Of a stretch of DNA of 64,000 bases, positions 15,813 to 25,900 are shown piece by piece (position 1 is the first letter of the stretch; every line of letters begins with the position of its first letter). Below the pieces are notes generated by a model that had not been told where the DNA came from, did no database searches, and was given only the letters and a program-made list of their open reading frames with translations. The stretch covers positions 1,302,001 through 1,366,000 of the forward strand of contig NZ_FBYC01000004.1 of assembly GCF_001517585.1 (NCBI RefSeq). Direction: 5' to 3'. The DNA is from Roseibaca calidilacus. GTDB taxonomy: Bacteria; Pseudomonadota; Alphaproteobacteria; Rhodobacterales; Rhodobacteraceae. The position numbers and the translations under genes were made by a program.

Positions 15813-16289
15813 ATGTCCAGCACCGATAACAGTGGTTTCAAGCCCGGCTTCAAGCGCGAAGACAAGAACGACATGATCCCCACCGGATTGGTGCGCGCCA
15901 TGTTCGCGCTGCCGGTTCTGGCGCTGGTCCTTGTCACCTTCGCCGCCGTCACGGGCCGCGAGAAAGCCGCCATCCCGCCCCCGGCCCCCGTGCTGGAAGA
16001 GTGGTCCATCCGCATGATCGGGCATGACGCGCAAGCCGTCACCGTGCTGCGCGAAGATGGCAGCGTCTTGGCTGACATGGATCATGGCGGTTTCGTTACC
16101 GTCATCCAGAATGGGCTGATGACCATGCGCCGCCGCCACGGGATAGACCCCACATTGCCGGTTGACATTATCCGCTTCGAAAATGGCCGCTTGGCCGCAA
16201 TCGACCCGCTGACCGATTACCGCGTGGAACTGACGGTCTTCGGCCCGGAAAACCACGCCGCTTTTGAAGCGATGCTGCAAGATTACTAA
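15813..16289 (+). CDS. puhC: Photosynthetic complex assembly protein PuhC
   Basis: Single-pass membrane protein that aids reaction-centre/LH1 core assembly. 158 residues from ATG 15813, chosen because AAGGAGG lies just upstream; one membrane helix (about 28-48) is followed by a periplasmic domain. Gene order puhA-puhB-puhC is canonical. Confidence 0.88.
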   Translation: MSSTDNSGFKPGFKREDKNDMIPTGLVRAMFALPVLALVLVTFAAVTGREKAAIPPPAPVLEEWSIRMIGHDAQAVTVLREDGSVLADMDHGGFVTVIQNGLMTMRRRHGIDPTLPVDIIRFENGRLAAIDPLTDYRVELTVFGPENHAAFEAMLQDY

Positions 16290-16329
16290 GCCGACCAGAC
16301 GACCCATAAAAAACCAAGGGAACCAAACA

Positions 16330-16626
16330 ATGTCACTCTTCTCTCGAAAGGTCGAACACGTCCCCTGCACCGTAGAGGTCAGCCACCGCTTTGAAGCGCT
16401 GCACGCACATGTGCGGTTCAATGACGGCTCTGTCATTCAGCCCGGCGACGAGGTGCTGGTCCAAGGCCCGCCCGTGCTGGCCGCTTGGGGCGAGGTCATT
16501 TCCGAAGACCGCACCGCCGTCATCACCCGCGCGACCGCGCTGGAACGGTTCTGGACCCGCATGACGGGGGATTTCGAATTCATGGAACTCTGCGAGTTCT
16601 CATTTTCCGAGGAGATCACGCTATGA
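16330..16626 (+). CDS. bciE: BciE, accessory subunit of the oxygen-dependent cyclase
   Basis: 98-residue soluble protein immediately before acsF, overlapping it by ATGA. In alphaproteobacteria a small protein of this size, encoded next to acsF, is needed for AcsF cyclase activity (BciE; rsp_6110 in Rhodobacter sphaeroides). The identification rests on position and size plus overall resemblance; I see no cofactor motif. The frame is open upstream into puhC, but the ATG at 16330 follows an AAGGGAACC-type ribosome site. Confidence 0.8.
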   Translation: MSLFSRKVEHVPCTVEVSHRFEALHAHVRFNDGSVIQPGDEVLVQGPPVLAAWGEVISEDRTAVITRATALERFWTRMTGDFEFMELCEFSFSEEITL

Positions 16627-17717
16627 ACATGCATGCCACCACCCATGACGAACTTGCCGCCGAAATGGGCGACCGTTTCGACACCAACGCCATGGCGCAG
16701 GAATCCACCCTGCTGAACCCGCGTTTCTACACTACCGATTTCGACGAGTTGGACCGCATCGACGTAACGCCTGTGCGCGCCGAATGGGATATTCTGATCG
16801 CGCAGATGAAAGCGGACCCCAACAAGGGCCATTTCAAGAAAAACGCCGATTGGGACACGGTCGATTGGGACGGGATGGAGCCGGGCCTGAAGCGCGAGTT
16901 CATCGACTTTCTGGTGTCAAGCTGCACCGCCGAATTCTCGGGCTGCGTGCTGTATAAGGAAATGAAGCGGCGCGGCAACAACCCCGATATTTGCGAGCTG
17001 TTCAACTACATGGCCCGCGACGAGGCGCGCCATGCAGGCTTCATCAACGATGCTTTGCGCGAAGCGGGCGTTGCGGTGAATCTGGGCTTTCTGACCAAGG
17101 CCAAGAAATACACCTATTTCCGGCCCAAATTCATCTATTACGCGACCTATCTGTCGGAAAAGATCGGCTATGCGCGGTATATCACCATCTACCGCCACCT
17201 AGAGGCCCATCCCGAACAGCGCTTTCACCCGATTTTCAAATGGTTCAAGGAATGGTGCAACGATGAATTCAGCCATGGCGAGGCCTTCGCCCTGCTGATG
17301 CGCACCGACCCCAAGCTGACGACCAGCTTTGCCAACAGGCTGTGGATTCGTTTCTTCCTGACCGCCGTCTTCGCCACGATGTATGTGCGCGACCATGCGC
17401 GCCCAGAGTTCCACAAGGCATTGGGGGTCGATATCGACTGGTATGACCAGGAAGTGTTCCGCAAAACCGGAGAGATCGCCAAGCAGGTCTTCCCGATGGA
17501 GTTGGACATCGATCACCCGGCCTGGATGCCCACGCTGAAAAAGATTGAACGCGCGTTCCGCAAGATGGAAGCGGCGGAAAAGCAAGGCGGTGTGGGCGGC
17601 AAATTGGCGAAATGGTCGGCCATGGCCAGCGCCGGGCTTGGCTTTGCGCGGCTTTACCTGCTGCCGGTCAAGAAATCGACCCCGCCCGCCTCGGTGCGGC
17701 TGGAACCGGCCTATTGA
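16623..17717 (+). CDS. acsF: Mg-protoporphyrin IX monomethyl ester oxidative cyclase, oxygen-dependent (AcsF)
   Basis: Diiron enzyme that makes the isocyclic ring using O2, the aerobic counterpart of BchE. 364 residues. Carboxylate/histidine ligands are visible at E104, at E134/H137 (DEARH) and in NDEFSHGEAF. Overlaps bciE. Having both acsF and bchE lets the cell make bacteriochlorophyll with or without oxygen. Confidence 0.96.
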   Translation: MNMHATTHDELAAEMGDRFDTNAMAQESTLLNPRFYTTDFDELDRIDVTPVRAEWDILIAQMKADPNKGHFKKNADWDTVDWDGMEPGLKREFIDFLVSSCTAEFSGCVLYKEMKRRGNNPDICELFNYMARDEARHAGFINDALREAGVAVNLGFLTKAKKYTYFRPKFIYYATYLSEKIGYARYITIYRHLEAHPEQRFHPIFKWFKEWCNDEFSHGEAFALLMRTDPKLTTSFANRLWIRFFLTAVFATMYVRDHARPEFHKALGVDIDWYDQEVFRKTGEIAKQVFPMELDIDHPAWMPTLKKIERAFRKMEAAEKQGGVGGKLAKWSAMASAGLGFARLYLLPVKKSTPPASVRLEPAY

Positions 17718-17721
17718 AACC

Positions 17722-17750
17722 GTGGGGTGCGTGACGGTTGCGCACCCCAC
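17722..17750. terminator. Perfect 10-bp inverted repeat between acsF and puhE
   Basis: GTGGGGTGCG (17722-17731) pairs with CGCACCCCAC (17741-17750) around a 9-base loop. There is no T-tract, so it is more likely an mRNA-stabilising or attenuating hairpin than a full terminator. It lies 18 bases before the puhE ATG. Confidence 0.55.
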
Positions 17751-17767
17751 CCCTGACGGGAGCGCGC

Positions 17768-18568
17768 ATGTTCGACACGCCTTGGATTGCTGCACTGGCT
17801 GCGCTGTTCCTGTGGTGGTTTGCCACGGGCATTCTGCTATGGCGCGTGCATGCGGCCGACCGGGGCGGGCCGGATAGCCATGTGTGGTCGGTCATCCTGT
17901 CGCTGCCCTTGTTCGCGGGCGGTGTGCTGGGGGTGAATGCCACGCTGGCCGATCCAAGCCCGCAAGGCGCGTGGTTCGCGTTCCTGTCGGCGCTGGCGAT
18001 CTGGGGCTGGGTGGAACTGGCGTTCCTGTCGGGCATCATTACGGGGCCGAACACGCGGCTATGCCCGCCGGGGTTGGCGGCGCGTGCGCGCTTTATTGCC
18101 GCATTCCGAACGGTCGCGTGGCATGAAACGGTGCTGGTCGTGGCACTTGTGTCACTGGCCTATGCGGCTTGGGGTGCGGCCAACCCGTTCGCGCTCTGGA
18201 CCTTCGCGCTTTTGTTCTTCGCGCGGGTTTCTGCCAAGCTGAACCTATTTTTGGGGGTGCCGTATATCAACACGGCGTTCTTGCCCTCGCCGCTCGCGCA
18301 TCTGGCCAGCTACTTTCGGCATGGCCCGGTCAGCGGGTTCTTCCCGGCCTCTGTCACGCTTCTGGCGCTTGCAGTGGGCTGTTTTCTGGAACGGCTATGG
18401 CGCGCGCATCAGGCGGGCGACATGGGCGACATCATCGGCTTCACGCTGTTGTCGATGCTGGCCGCACTCGCGCTGCTGGAACATTGGTTCATGGTCTGGC
18501 GCGTGCAAGACGACAAACTCTGGCGCTGGATGCTTCCGGCCCCGGCAAATGACAAAACAAAAACCTGA
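17768..18568 (+). CDS. puhE: Putative photosynthetic complex assembly protein PuhE
   Basis: Polytopic membrane protein with seven or eight hydrophobic segments over 266 residues, associated with control of bacteriochlorophyll production and core complex assembly. The ATG at 17768 is preferred to an in-frame GTG ten codons earlier that would lie inside the hairpin. Placed between acsF and hemA as in roseobacters. Confidence 0.87.
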   Translation: MFDTPWIAALAALFLWWFATGILLWRVHAADRGGPDSHVWSVILSLPLFAGGVLGVNATLADPSPQGAWFAFLSALAIWGWVELAFLSGIITGPNTRLCPPGLAARARFIAAFRTVAWHETVLVVALVSLAYAAWGAANPFALWTFALLFFARVSAKLNLFLGVPYINTAFLPSPLAHLASYFRHGPVSGFFPASVTLLALAVGCFLERLWRAHQAGDMGDIIGFTLLSMLAALALLEHWFMVWRVQDDKLWRWMLPAPANDKTKT

Positions 18569-18592
18569 AATAACGACCGAGGGGATACCCAG

Positions 18593-19804
18593 ATGGACTT
18601 CGACGCCCATTTCAAAGCCAGCCTGAGCGATCTGAAAAGCGAAGGCAATTACCGCATTTTCGCAGAGGTAGAGCGCCAATGCGGCAGTTTTCCCAAGGTT
18701 CGGCATTTCAATGGCGATGACGTGAACGAGGTCACGGTCTGGTGTTCGAATGATTATCTGGGCATGGGCCACCACCCCGATGTGGTGGATGCCATGGTCC
18801 AGACCGTGCTGAATTGTGGCACCGGCGCCGGTGGCACGCGCAACATTTCGGGCAACAACAACTATCACCGCATTCTGGAAGAAGAACTGGCCGACCTGCA
18901 CGGCAAGGAAGCGGCCACGCTGTTCACCTCCGGCTATGTGTCGAACTGGGCGGCGCTGTCCACGCTGGGCGCCAAGATCCCCAATGCCGTGATCCTGTCG
19001 GACGAAGGCAACCATGCCAGCATGATCGAAGGCATCCGCCACTCGCGCGCCGACAAGGTGATCTGGAAGCACAATGACTGGCGCGATCTGGACCGCAAGC
19101 TGAAAGCCGTGGGCGACCGCCCCAAGATCGTGGCGTTTGAAAGCGTCTATTCCATGGATGGCGATATCTGCCCCATGCGCGAGATCGTCGAAGTGGCCGA
19201 AGCCCATGGCGCGCTAACTTATCTGGATGAGGTTCACGCGGTCGGCATGTATGGCCCGCGCGGCGGCGGCATTTCCGAGGAACGCGGGCTGGCGCACCGC
19301 ATTGACCTGATCGAGGGCACATTGGGCAAGGCCTTTGGCGTGGTGGGCGGTTACATTACCGGCACGGCGGCGATGTGCGATTTCGTGCGCTCCTTTGCCT
19401 CGGGCTTCATCTTTACCACCGCCCTGCCCCCGGCAGTGGCGGCGGCGGCGACCGCCTCTATCCGGCACCTGAAGCAATCGGATATCGAACGCATGGCGCA
19501 GCGCGACCGGGTTGCACGGTTGCGCGCCAAGCTGGATGCGCGCGGCATTCCGCATATGGCCAGCGACAGCCATATCATTCCGGTCATGATCGGCGACCCG
19601 GTCAAATGCAAGATGCTGTCCGATATCCTGATGCGCGACTGGGGTGTCTATGTGCAGCCCATCAACTACCCGACCGTGCCCAAGGGCACCGAGCGGTTGC
19701 GCATCACCCCCGGGCCGCTGCATTCGGATGCCGATATCGATCATCTGGTCGAGGCGCTGGCCTCGCTCTGGAAGCAATGCGCAATCGCCCATGCGGTCGC
19801 ATAA
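18593..19804 (+). CDS. hemA: 5-aminolevulinate synthase
   Basis: PLP enzyme that condenses glycine and succinyl-CoA, the first step of tetrapyrrole synthesis in alphaproteobacteria. 403 residues; PLP lysine K246 in EGTLGKAFG, and DEVHAVG at about 212-218 for the cofactor aspartate and histidine. The ribosome site GAGGGGAT precedes the ATG. Its place inside the photosynthesis cluster couples precursor supply to pigment demand. Confidence 0.96.
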   Translation: MDFDAHFKASLSDLKSEGNYRIFAEVERQCGSFPKVRHFNGDDVNEVTVWCSNDYLGMGHHPDVVDAMVQTVLNCGTGAGGTRNISGNNNYHRILEEELADLHGKEAATLFTSGYVSNWAALSTLGAKIPNAVILSDEGNHASMIEGIRHSRADKVIWKHNDWRDLDRKLKAVGDRPKIVAFESVYSMDGDICPMREIVEVAEAHGALTYLDEVHAVGMYGPRGGGISEERGLAHRIDLIEGTLGKAFGVVGGYITGTAAMCDFVRSFASGFIFTTALPPAVAAAATASIRHLKQSDIERMAQRDRVARLRAKLDARGIPHMASDSHIIPVMIGDPVKCKMLSDILMRDWGVYVQPINYPTVPKGTERLRITPGPLHSDADIDHLVEALASLWKQCAIAHAVA

Positions 19805-19871
19805 TCGTTCCTTGACTCGTGCTTGTCGCGGGTCATCATCAATACTGGGAAACACAAGGGAGTAACTTACT

Positions 19872-20318
19872 ATGACATTCGCAAGCAAAGCCGCCATCGG
19901 TGCCTTCGCGCTGACCATGACCGGCCTGCCAGCCTTCGCGCAGGATACCGAGAATGGCGCAACCGTGTTCCAGCGCCAGTGCCAGAACTGCCACAACGTC
20001 GTGGACGATTCTGGCGAGGTGCTTGCCGGGCGCCCCAATATGCGCACCGGTCCGAACCTGTATGGCGTGATCGGGCGTCAGGCCGGGATCGTCGACGGGT
20101 TCCGCTACGGCGACTCGCTGGTCGAGGCCGGGGCCGAAGCCGGTGTGGTCTGGTCCGAAGAAGAGCTTGTCGCCTATCTGCAAGACCCGCGCGGCTATCT
20201 GCGCGAAACGCTGGACGACAACCGCGCGCGCAGCCAGATGGCGTTCCAGGTGCGTTCGGAAAGCGATGCGGCCGATGTTGCTGCTTATCTTGCCACCTTT
20301 GGTGTCGAAGAAGGCTAA
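19872..20318 (+). CDS. cycA: Cytochrome c2
   Basis: Periplasmic electron carrier from the bc1 complex to the oxidised reaction centre. 148 residues: signal peptide cleaved after AFA (residue 23), heme motif CQNCH at 37-41, methionine ligand in the SQM segment near residue 120. It has its own upstream gap with a possible TTGACT -35 (19812), so it may be transcribed both alone and with hemA. A strong terminator follows. Confidence 0.95.
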   Translation: MTFASKAAIGAFALTMTGLPAFAQDTENGATVFQRQCQNCHNVVDDSGEVLAGRPNMRTGPNLYGVIGRQAGIVDGFRYGDSLVEAGAEAGVVWSEEELVAYLQDPRGYLRETLDDNRARSQMAFQVRSESDAADVAAYLATFGVEEG

Positions 20319-20358
20319 AACGGCCCGCCGGCTGGCGCAAGCCACATCTTTTGCAAAC

Positions 20359-20393
20359 AGGCCCCCGGACGCCCCTGCGCTCGGGGGCCTTTG
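20359..20393 (+). terminator. Rho-independent-like terminator after cycA
   Basis: AGGCCCCCG (20359-20367) pairs with CGGGGGCCT (20382-20390) around a 14-base loop, followed by TTG. It ends the photosynthesis superoperon. Confidence 0.75.
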
Positions 20394-20492
20394 CCTTCAC
20401 GGATGGTCAAAGCCGGAATATGGCCCGAATTGTAGCTAGAACTTGTCACAATTCGCTGAAATAAACCCATTGGCGACAAGAGGTTTCACGCG

Positions 20493-21368
20493 ATGGACAT
20501 TGCTTTACATATGGGCGCACATCTGACCGATGACGGTCGGCTGCGCAGCACCTTGGAAAAAAACCAACCACTGTTGCACTCTGTCGGAATAGAGGTTCCG
20601 GAAGCGGCGCAGTTTCGCACGAGCATCCTTGATGCCATCAAATCGCACGCGCAGCATGGGCTTGACCCGGATGCAGGCGAGATGCTGCTTGACAGCATCG
20701 TCACCTCTGACACCACGGAACGTCTGGTTCTGTCGACCGCGCGCTTCCTGGCGCCCCTGCCCAGTGCCGTGCGCCGCGCGCAATTATGCCCCATGGCGGA
20801 ACCACGGGTGAAAGCCCTGCGTGCGCTGTTTGGCGAGCACAACGTGTCCTTGTTCCTGTCCATCCGCAACCCGGCATCCTTTATCCCGGCACTGCTGGGC
20901 GCGGTGAATGACGAGCAGGCGAATATCATCCGCGGCGATCTGGAACCAACCGCACTGCGCTGGTCCGACCTTGTGCGCACCATTCGCGACCAGTTTCCCG
21001 AAGCGCCGATCACCATCTGGTGCGACGAAGACACCCCCTTCTTGTGGGAAGATGTGCTGCACGCGGTTTCTGGCTATGCCGGGCCCGAACCGCTGGCCCA
21101 TGTCTATGACTGGTTTGACACCGTCTTGGTCGATGGCGGCGCGGCCAAACTGGCAGAGTATATGGAAAATGCCCCGCCCATGGACCGCAACCAACGGCAA
21201 CGGGTGATCGCGGCCTTTCTTGACAAGTTCTGCGACGAAGCGAAAATTGATGTCGACGTGTCGACCACAGGCTGGTCCGAAGACATGGTCGACCTGCTAT
21301 CAGAGCTTTACGACGATGATGTCGCCACCCTCGGCGCGATGGACGGGGTGACGCTGCTTCAGCCCTGA
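20493..21368 (+). CDS. Conserved hypothetical protein, 291 aa
   Basis: I do not recognise the family with certainty. The protein is soluble and acidic, begins MDIALHMGAHLTDDGRLR and has no signal peptide or membrane helix. The opening MGAH-type segment followed by SIRNPASF (about 122-129) faintly recalls sulfotransferase-like proteins acting on cell-surface glycans, but no clear PAPS loop is visible. Ribosome site AGAGG upstream. It is cut off from cycA by a terminator, so it is probably not part of the photosynthesis operon. Confidence 0.75.
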   Translation: MDIALHMGAHLTDDGRLRSTLEKNQPLLHSVGIEVPEAAQFRTSILDAIKSHAQHGLDPDAGEMLLDSIVTSDTTERLVLSTARFLAPLPSAVRRAQLCPMAEPRVKALRALFGEHNVSLFLSIRNPASFIPALLGAVNDEQANIIRGDLEPTALRWSDLVRTIRDQFPEAPITIWCDEDTPFLWEDVLHAVSGYAGPEPLAHVYDWFDTVLVDGGAAKLAEYMENAPPMDRNQRQRVIAAFLDKFCDEAKIDVDVSTTGWSEDMVDLLSELYDDDVATLGAMDGVTLLQP

Positions 21369-21374
21369 CGGCGC

Positions 21375-21632
21375 TTAGACCATGCCCAGGGCGGTTTTGT
21401 ATAGTTCCAGAACCGCCTCTTCCTCGGCGATGTCATCGGGCTTGCGCTTGCGCAGCGCGATGATCTTGCGCAACACCTTGGTGTCATAGCCGCGCCCCTT
21501 GGCCTCTGCCATGACCTCTTTTTGCTGTTCGGCGATGTCGGCCTTTTCGGCTTCCAAATGCTCGAACCGCTCTACGAATTGGCGCAGTTCTTCGGCGGTC
21601 ACATTATAGGCGTCGGCAGCGATGTCGGACAT
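21375..21632 (-). CDS. GapR family (DUF2312) nucleoid-associated protein
   Basis: 85-residue coiled-coil protein of the alphaproteobacterial DUF2312/GapR family, which binds overtwisted AT-rich DNA and supports replication in Caulobacter. The motifs VTAEELRQFVERFEHLEAEK and KVLRKIIALRKR are typical. The ATG at 21632 gives the family length; the frame is open upstream. Convergent with the 291-aa gene. Confidence 0.87.
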   Translation of the reverse strand: MSDIAADAYNVTAEELRQFVERFEHLEAEKADIAEQQKEVMAEAKGRGYDTKVLRKIIALRKRKPDDIAEEEAVLELYKTALGMV

Positions 21633-21811
21633 GGGGTCTGGCCTTTCTGGTGGCTCTTGGGGTTGCTCCGCCCCGGTTTGCCCAAACAAGCCAGCACGCG
21701 CAAGAGGCAAGACTGCCACGCAATGCGCGGTATCGCAGCTGCGAAATAATTTTCATTTGAAAGCAGCGGCCAGTCTGTTACCCTTTTTCTTAAACCAGCA
21801 AAGGCGGTGCG

Positions 21812-22318
21812 ATGTCCGATAGAAAAGCCACCGAGCTGCGCAGATACGAGAAATCCTTGCCGATTTCCCTGTTGCGCACACGCGAGGCGACAACGCGTTA
21901 CTTCAAACCCTTCATTGACCAACGTGACCTGACCATGCCGCAATGGCGGGTCTTGCGCGCTTTGGCCGAAGAAGAAGGTCTGGACGCGCGCACCTTGTCT
22001 GAACGTTGCGTTATCCTGCCACCATCCTTGACGCGCATCTTCCGCAGCCTGACCCAGCGCGGCCTGATTTCGCAGGTCGACTGCTCTGATGCGCGTCGCC
22101 ACCGCGTTATGCTGACCGAAACCGGCCGCGCGCTGTTTGAAGCCGTGATGGAAGAATCCGAGCCGCATTATCAACGTCTTGCCGCCGCGTTCGGCGCCGA
22201 ACGGCTGGACAGCCTGATGAACCTGCTTAGCGAATTGCGCGACACGGTCGAAACCCTGAACGCCGAGGATGCGCGCGATATCGCGGAACCCCGGCGTAAA
22301 CTTGCCGCAGGCCGCTAA
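21812..22318 (+). CDS. MarR family regulator, HpaR-like
   Basis: 168-residue winged helix-turn-helix protein. The DNA-binding core is about 35-105, with MPQWRVLRALAEEEGLDARTLS and DARRHRVMLTETGRALF forming helix and wing. Closest in style to HpaR regulators of homoprotocatechuate catabolism, but no hpa genes are present in this window, so the true ligand and target are unknown. Divergent from the GapR gene. Confidence 0.85.
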   Translation: MSDRKATELRRYEKSLPISLLRTREATTRYFKPFIDQRDLTMPQWRVLRALAEEEGLDARTLSERCVILPPSLTRIFRSLTQRGLISQVDCSDARRHRVMLTETGRALFEAVMEESEPHYQRLAAAFGAERLDSLMNLLSELRDTVETLNAEDARDIAEPRRKLAAGR

Positions 22319-22339
22319 CGGCGCGCCCCCCGTTTGCGC

Positions 22340-22810
22340 TTAGCCCGGCGGTTTCGCCCCGGTTTCCTTGACCGCTTCCATCACCACATGGGTCGAGGTC
22401 GAGGTAATGCTGGGCAGGCCCGAAATATGCTCGGCCAACACTTGCCGATAGGTTGCGATATCGCGCGAACGCACCTTCAGCAGATAGTCGAACGCGCCCG
22501 CGATCAGGTGGCATTCCTCGATTTCCGGCACCTTGCGCACCGCGGCCTCGAAGGCGCTTAGCGCGGATTCGCGGGTGTCCGACAGCTTGACCTCGACAAA
22601 GGCGATATGCGCTGCGTCAATCTGATGCGGGTCAATCAGCGCCCGATAGCCAAGGATCACGCCTTGCTCTTCCAGCCGCCGCAAACGGGCTTGCGTGGGC
22701 GATTTTGTCAGCCCGATCCGATTGGCCAATTCCGTTACGCTGACACGGCCATCCACCGCCAGATTGCGCAGAATCGCATGATCGAAGCTGTCCAACTTGA
22801 TACGGGTCAT
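22340..22810 (-). CDS. putR: Lrp/AsnC family regulator of proline utilisation (PutR)
   Basis: 156 residues: N-terminal helix-turn-helix (about 8-60), then an RAM ligand-binding domain. Divergently placed 122 bases from putA, the usual location of PutR, which activates putA in response to proline in alphaproteobacteria. The shared intergenic region is AT-rich. Confidence 0.88.
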   Translation of the reverse strand: MTRIKLDSFDHAILRNLAVDGRVSVTELANRIGLTKSPTQARLRRLEEQGVILGYRALIDPHQIDAAHIAFVEVKLSDTRESALSAFEAAVRKVPEIEECHLIAGAFDYLLKVRSRDIATYRQVLAEHISGLPSITSTSTHVVMEAVKETGAKPPG

Positions 22811-22932
22811 TGTTTTGCGTTTCTCATATTATTCAGCAAAGATGACTGCTAAAAACCACAAAATAGAGAGAAATGAAATGGCATAACCGTCATAATCCGG
22901 AAAATTGGCAATCAAGCCACATGGAGCGTGCA

Positions 22933-25900
22933 ATGGCCTTTCCTGTTCCCGACAGCATAACACAGCAGATTCTGCGCGACGAGGGCGCGCATATTGCCCA
23001 AGCCATTGCCGATTGCGGGCTGGATGCGACCGCCCGCGCGCAGATTTCCGACCGGGCAAGCGCCTTGGTGCGCGATATCCGCAGTTCTGACGCGCCCGGC
23101 CTGATGGAAGTGTTCCTTGCGGAATATGGCCTGTCCACATCCGAAGGTGTAGCGCTGATGTGTCTGGCCGAAGCCTTGTTGCGCGTGCCCGATGCAGCCA
23201 CCATTGACGACCTGATCGAAGACAAGATCGCGCCTTCGGATTGGGGCCAGCATTTGGGGCGGTCCTCGTCCAGCCTTGTGAATGCGTCCACTTGGGCGCT
23301 GATGCTGACGGGCCGCGTGCTGGATGAGCGCGGCACATCCGCCGCCGCCACGTTGCGCGGTGCCGTCAAGCGGCTGGGAGAGCCGGTGATCCGCACCGCC
23401 GTTGCCCGCGCGATGAAGGAAATGGGCCGTCAATTCGTGCTGGGCGAAAGCATCGACAGCGCCATGACCCGCGCCGCCAAGATGGAAGCGCGCGGTTATA
23501 GCTATTCCTACGACATGCTGGGCGAAGCCGCGCGCACCATGGAAGATGCGCGGCGCTACCACAGCGCCTATGCGCGCGCGATCCGCGCCATTGGCGCGCG
23601 CGCCACCGGCAATGACATCCGCACCAATCCGGGCATTTCGGTCAAACTTAGCGCACTGCACCCGCGCTACGAGGTTGCGCAAGAGGACCGCGTTCTATCC
23701 GAATTAGTGCCCCGCGCCCGCGAATTGGCGCGGCTGGCGGCGGCCTTGGGGCTTGGCTTCAACATAGACGCCGAAGAAAGCGACCGCTTGGCGCTGTCCT
23801 TGCAGGTCATAGACCGCGTGCTGGACGACCCCGCTTTGGAAGGCTGGGACGGGTTCGGCGTGGTCGTGCAGGCCTATGGCCCCCGCGCCGCCAATGTCAT
23901 CGACTGGCTGGCCTCCAAGGCTGAAAGCCTTGATCGCAAGCTGATGGTGCGGCTGGTCAAGGGTGCCTATTGGGACACGGAAATCAAGCGCGCGCAGGTC
24001 ATGGGGCTGGGCGGCTTTCCGGTGCTGACCCATAAGCCCGCAAGCGATGTGAATTACATTGCCTGCGCGCGCCAATTGCTGGCGGCGCGCGCGCGGCTTT
24101 ATCCGCAATTCGCCACGCATAACGCCCATACCGTCGCCGCAGTGCTGCATATGGCCGAAGCGATGCGCGTGGACCCTGCCGATTTCGAATTCCAACGCCT
24201 GCACGGCATGGGAGAGGCGCTGCATGACATTGTCCTGAAGCGCGAGGGCACGCGCTGCCGCATCTATGCACCCGTCGGCGCGCACAAGGATCTGTTGGCC
24301 TATTTGGTCCGCCGCCTGCTGGAAAACGGCGCGAATTCATCCTTCGTAAACCAGATCGTAGATAAGAACGTGCCGCCCGAAACCGTCGCCGCCTGCCCCT
24401 TTGCCGCACTTGACGGTGTGACCGGGGGAAACCCGAAAATCGCCAATGGGCCAGATTTGTTCGGCCCAAACCGCCGCAACGCGCGCGGCTGGGATCTGAC
24501 CAGTGCCCAAGATCTGGACGCGATTGCCAAGGCCCGCGCCGAATGGGAAACGGCAAGCTTCACGGTCGCGCCGCTTATGGCAGGCACCGCAAAGGGCGGG
24601 GCAAGCCATACCGCGCAGAACCCTGCCCGGCCCGGCGACCGTTTGGGCACAGTCACCCAAGCCAGCCCCGAGGATGTGCAGACCGCCCTCGCCGCCGCGC
24701 ACCCGTGGGGCACGGATGCCGCCAGCCGCGCCCGTATCCTGACCCAGGCCGCCGATCTGTATGAAGACCATTTCGGCGCGATCTTTGCCATCCTTGCGCG
24801 CGAAGCCGGCAAAACCCAAGCCGACGCGCTGGGCGAATTGCGCGAAGCGGTGGATTTCTTGCGCTATTATGCAGGCCAAGCCGAAAGCCTTGAGCACCCC
24901 GCGCGCGGCATCTTCACCTGCATCAGCCCGTGGAACTTTCCGCTGGCCATTTTCACCGGGCAGATTGCAGGCGCGCTTGCGGCAGGCAATGGCGTGCTGG
25001 CCAAACCCGCCGAACAGACGCCCATCATCGCGCATTACGCCACGCGCCTGCTGCACGAGGCCGGCGTGCCGCGCGACGTGCTGCAATTGCTGCCGGGCGA
25101 TGGTGCCACGGTGGGGGCCGCGCTCACCTCGGATCCGCGGGTGAATGGCGTGGCCTTCACCGGCTCGACCGAAACCGCCAAGAGCATTCAGGCCGCCATG
25201 GCCGAACACCTTGCCCCCGGCGCACCGCTTATTGCCGAAACCGGCGGGCTGAACGCCATGATCGTGGACAGCACCGCCCTGCCCGAACAGGCTGTGCGCG
25301 ATGTGCTGGCATCTGCCTTTCAATCGGCGGGCCAGCGGTGTTCGGCGCTGCGCTGCCTCTACATCCAACAGGATGTGGCAGAGGAGTTCGAGACAATGCT
25401 CTTTGGTGCGATGGATGAGCTTCGTCTGGGCGACCCGTGGCATCTGGCCACTGATATCGGTCCCGTCATCGACCCTCAGGCACAATCCCAGATCGCTGAA
25501 TATATCGCCCAAGCCCGCGCTGATGGCCGCGTGCTGCACGACCTGACCGCCCCGACCGAGGGCCATTTCATCGCCCCCGTCACCCTGCGCGTGCGCGGGA
25601 TCGCCGATCTGACGCGCGAGGTTTTTGGCCCGGTCCTGCATATCGCCCGCTTCAAAGCTGCCGATCTGGACTGCGTGATTGCCGATGTGAACGCCACCGG
25701 CTATGGGCTGACCTTCGGGTTGCACACCCGGATAGACGGGCGCGTGCAGCATGTGATGGACCGCATCCGCGCGGGCAACATGTATGTCAATCGCAACCAG
25801 ATTGGCGCCATCGTGGGCAGCCAACCCTTTGGGGGCGAGGGCCTGTCAGGCACCGGCCCCAAAGCGGGCGGTCCCCAATACCTGACCCGCTTTACCAAAC

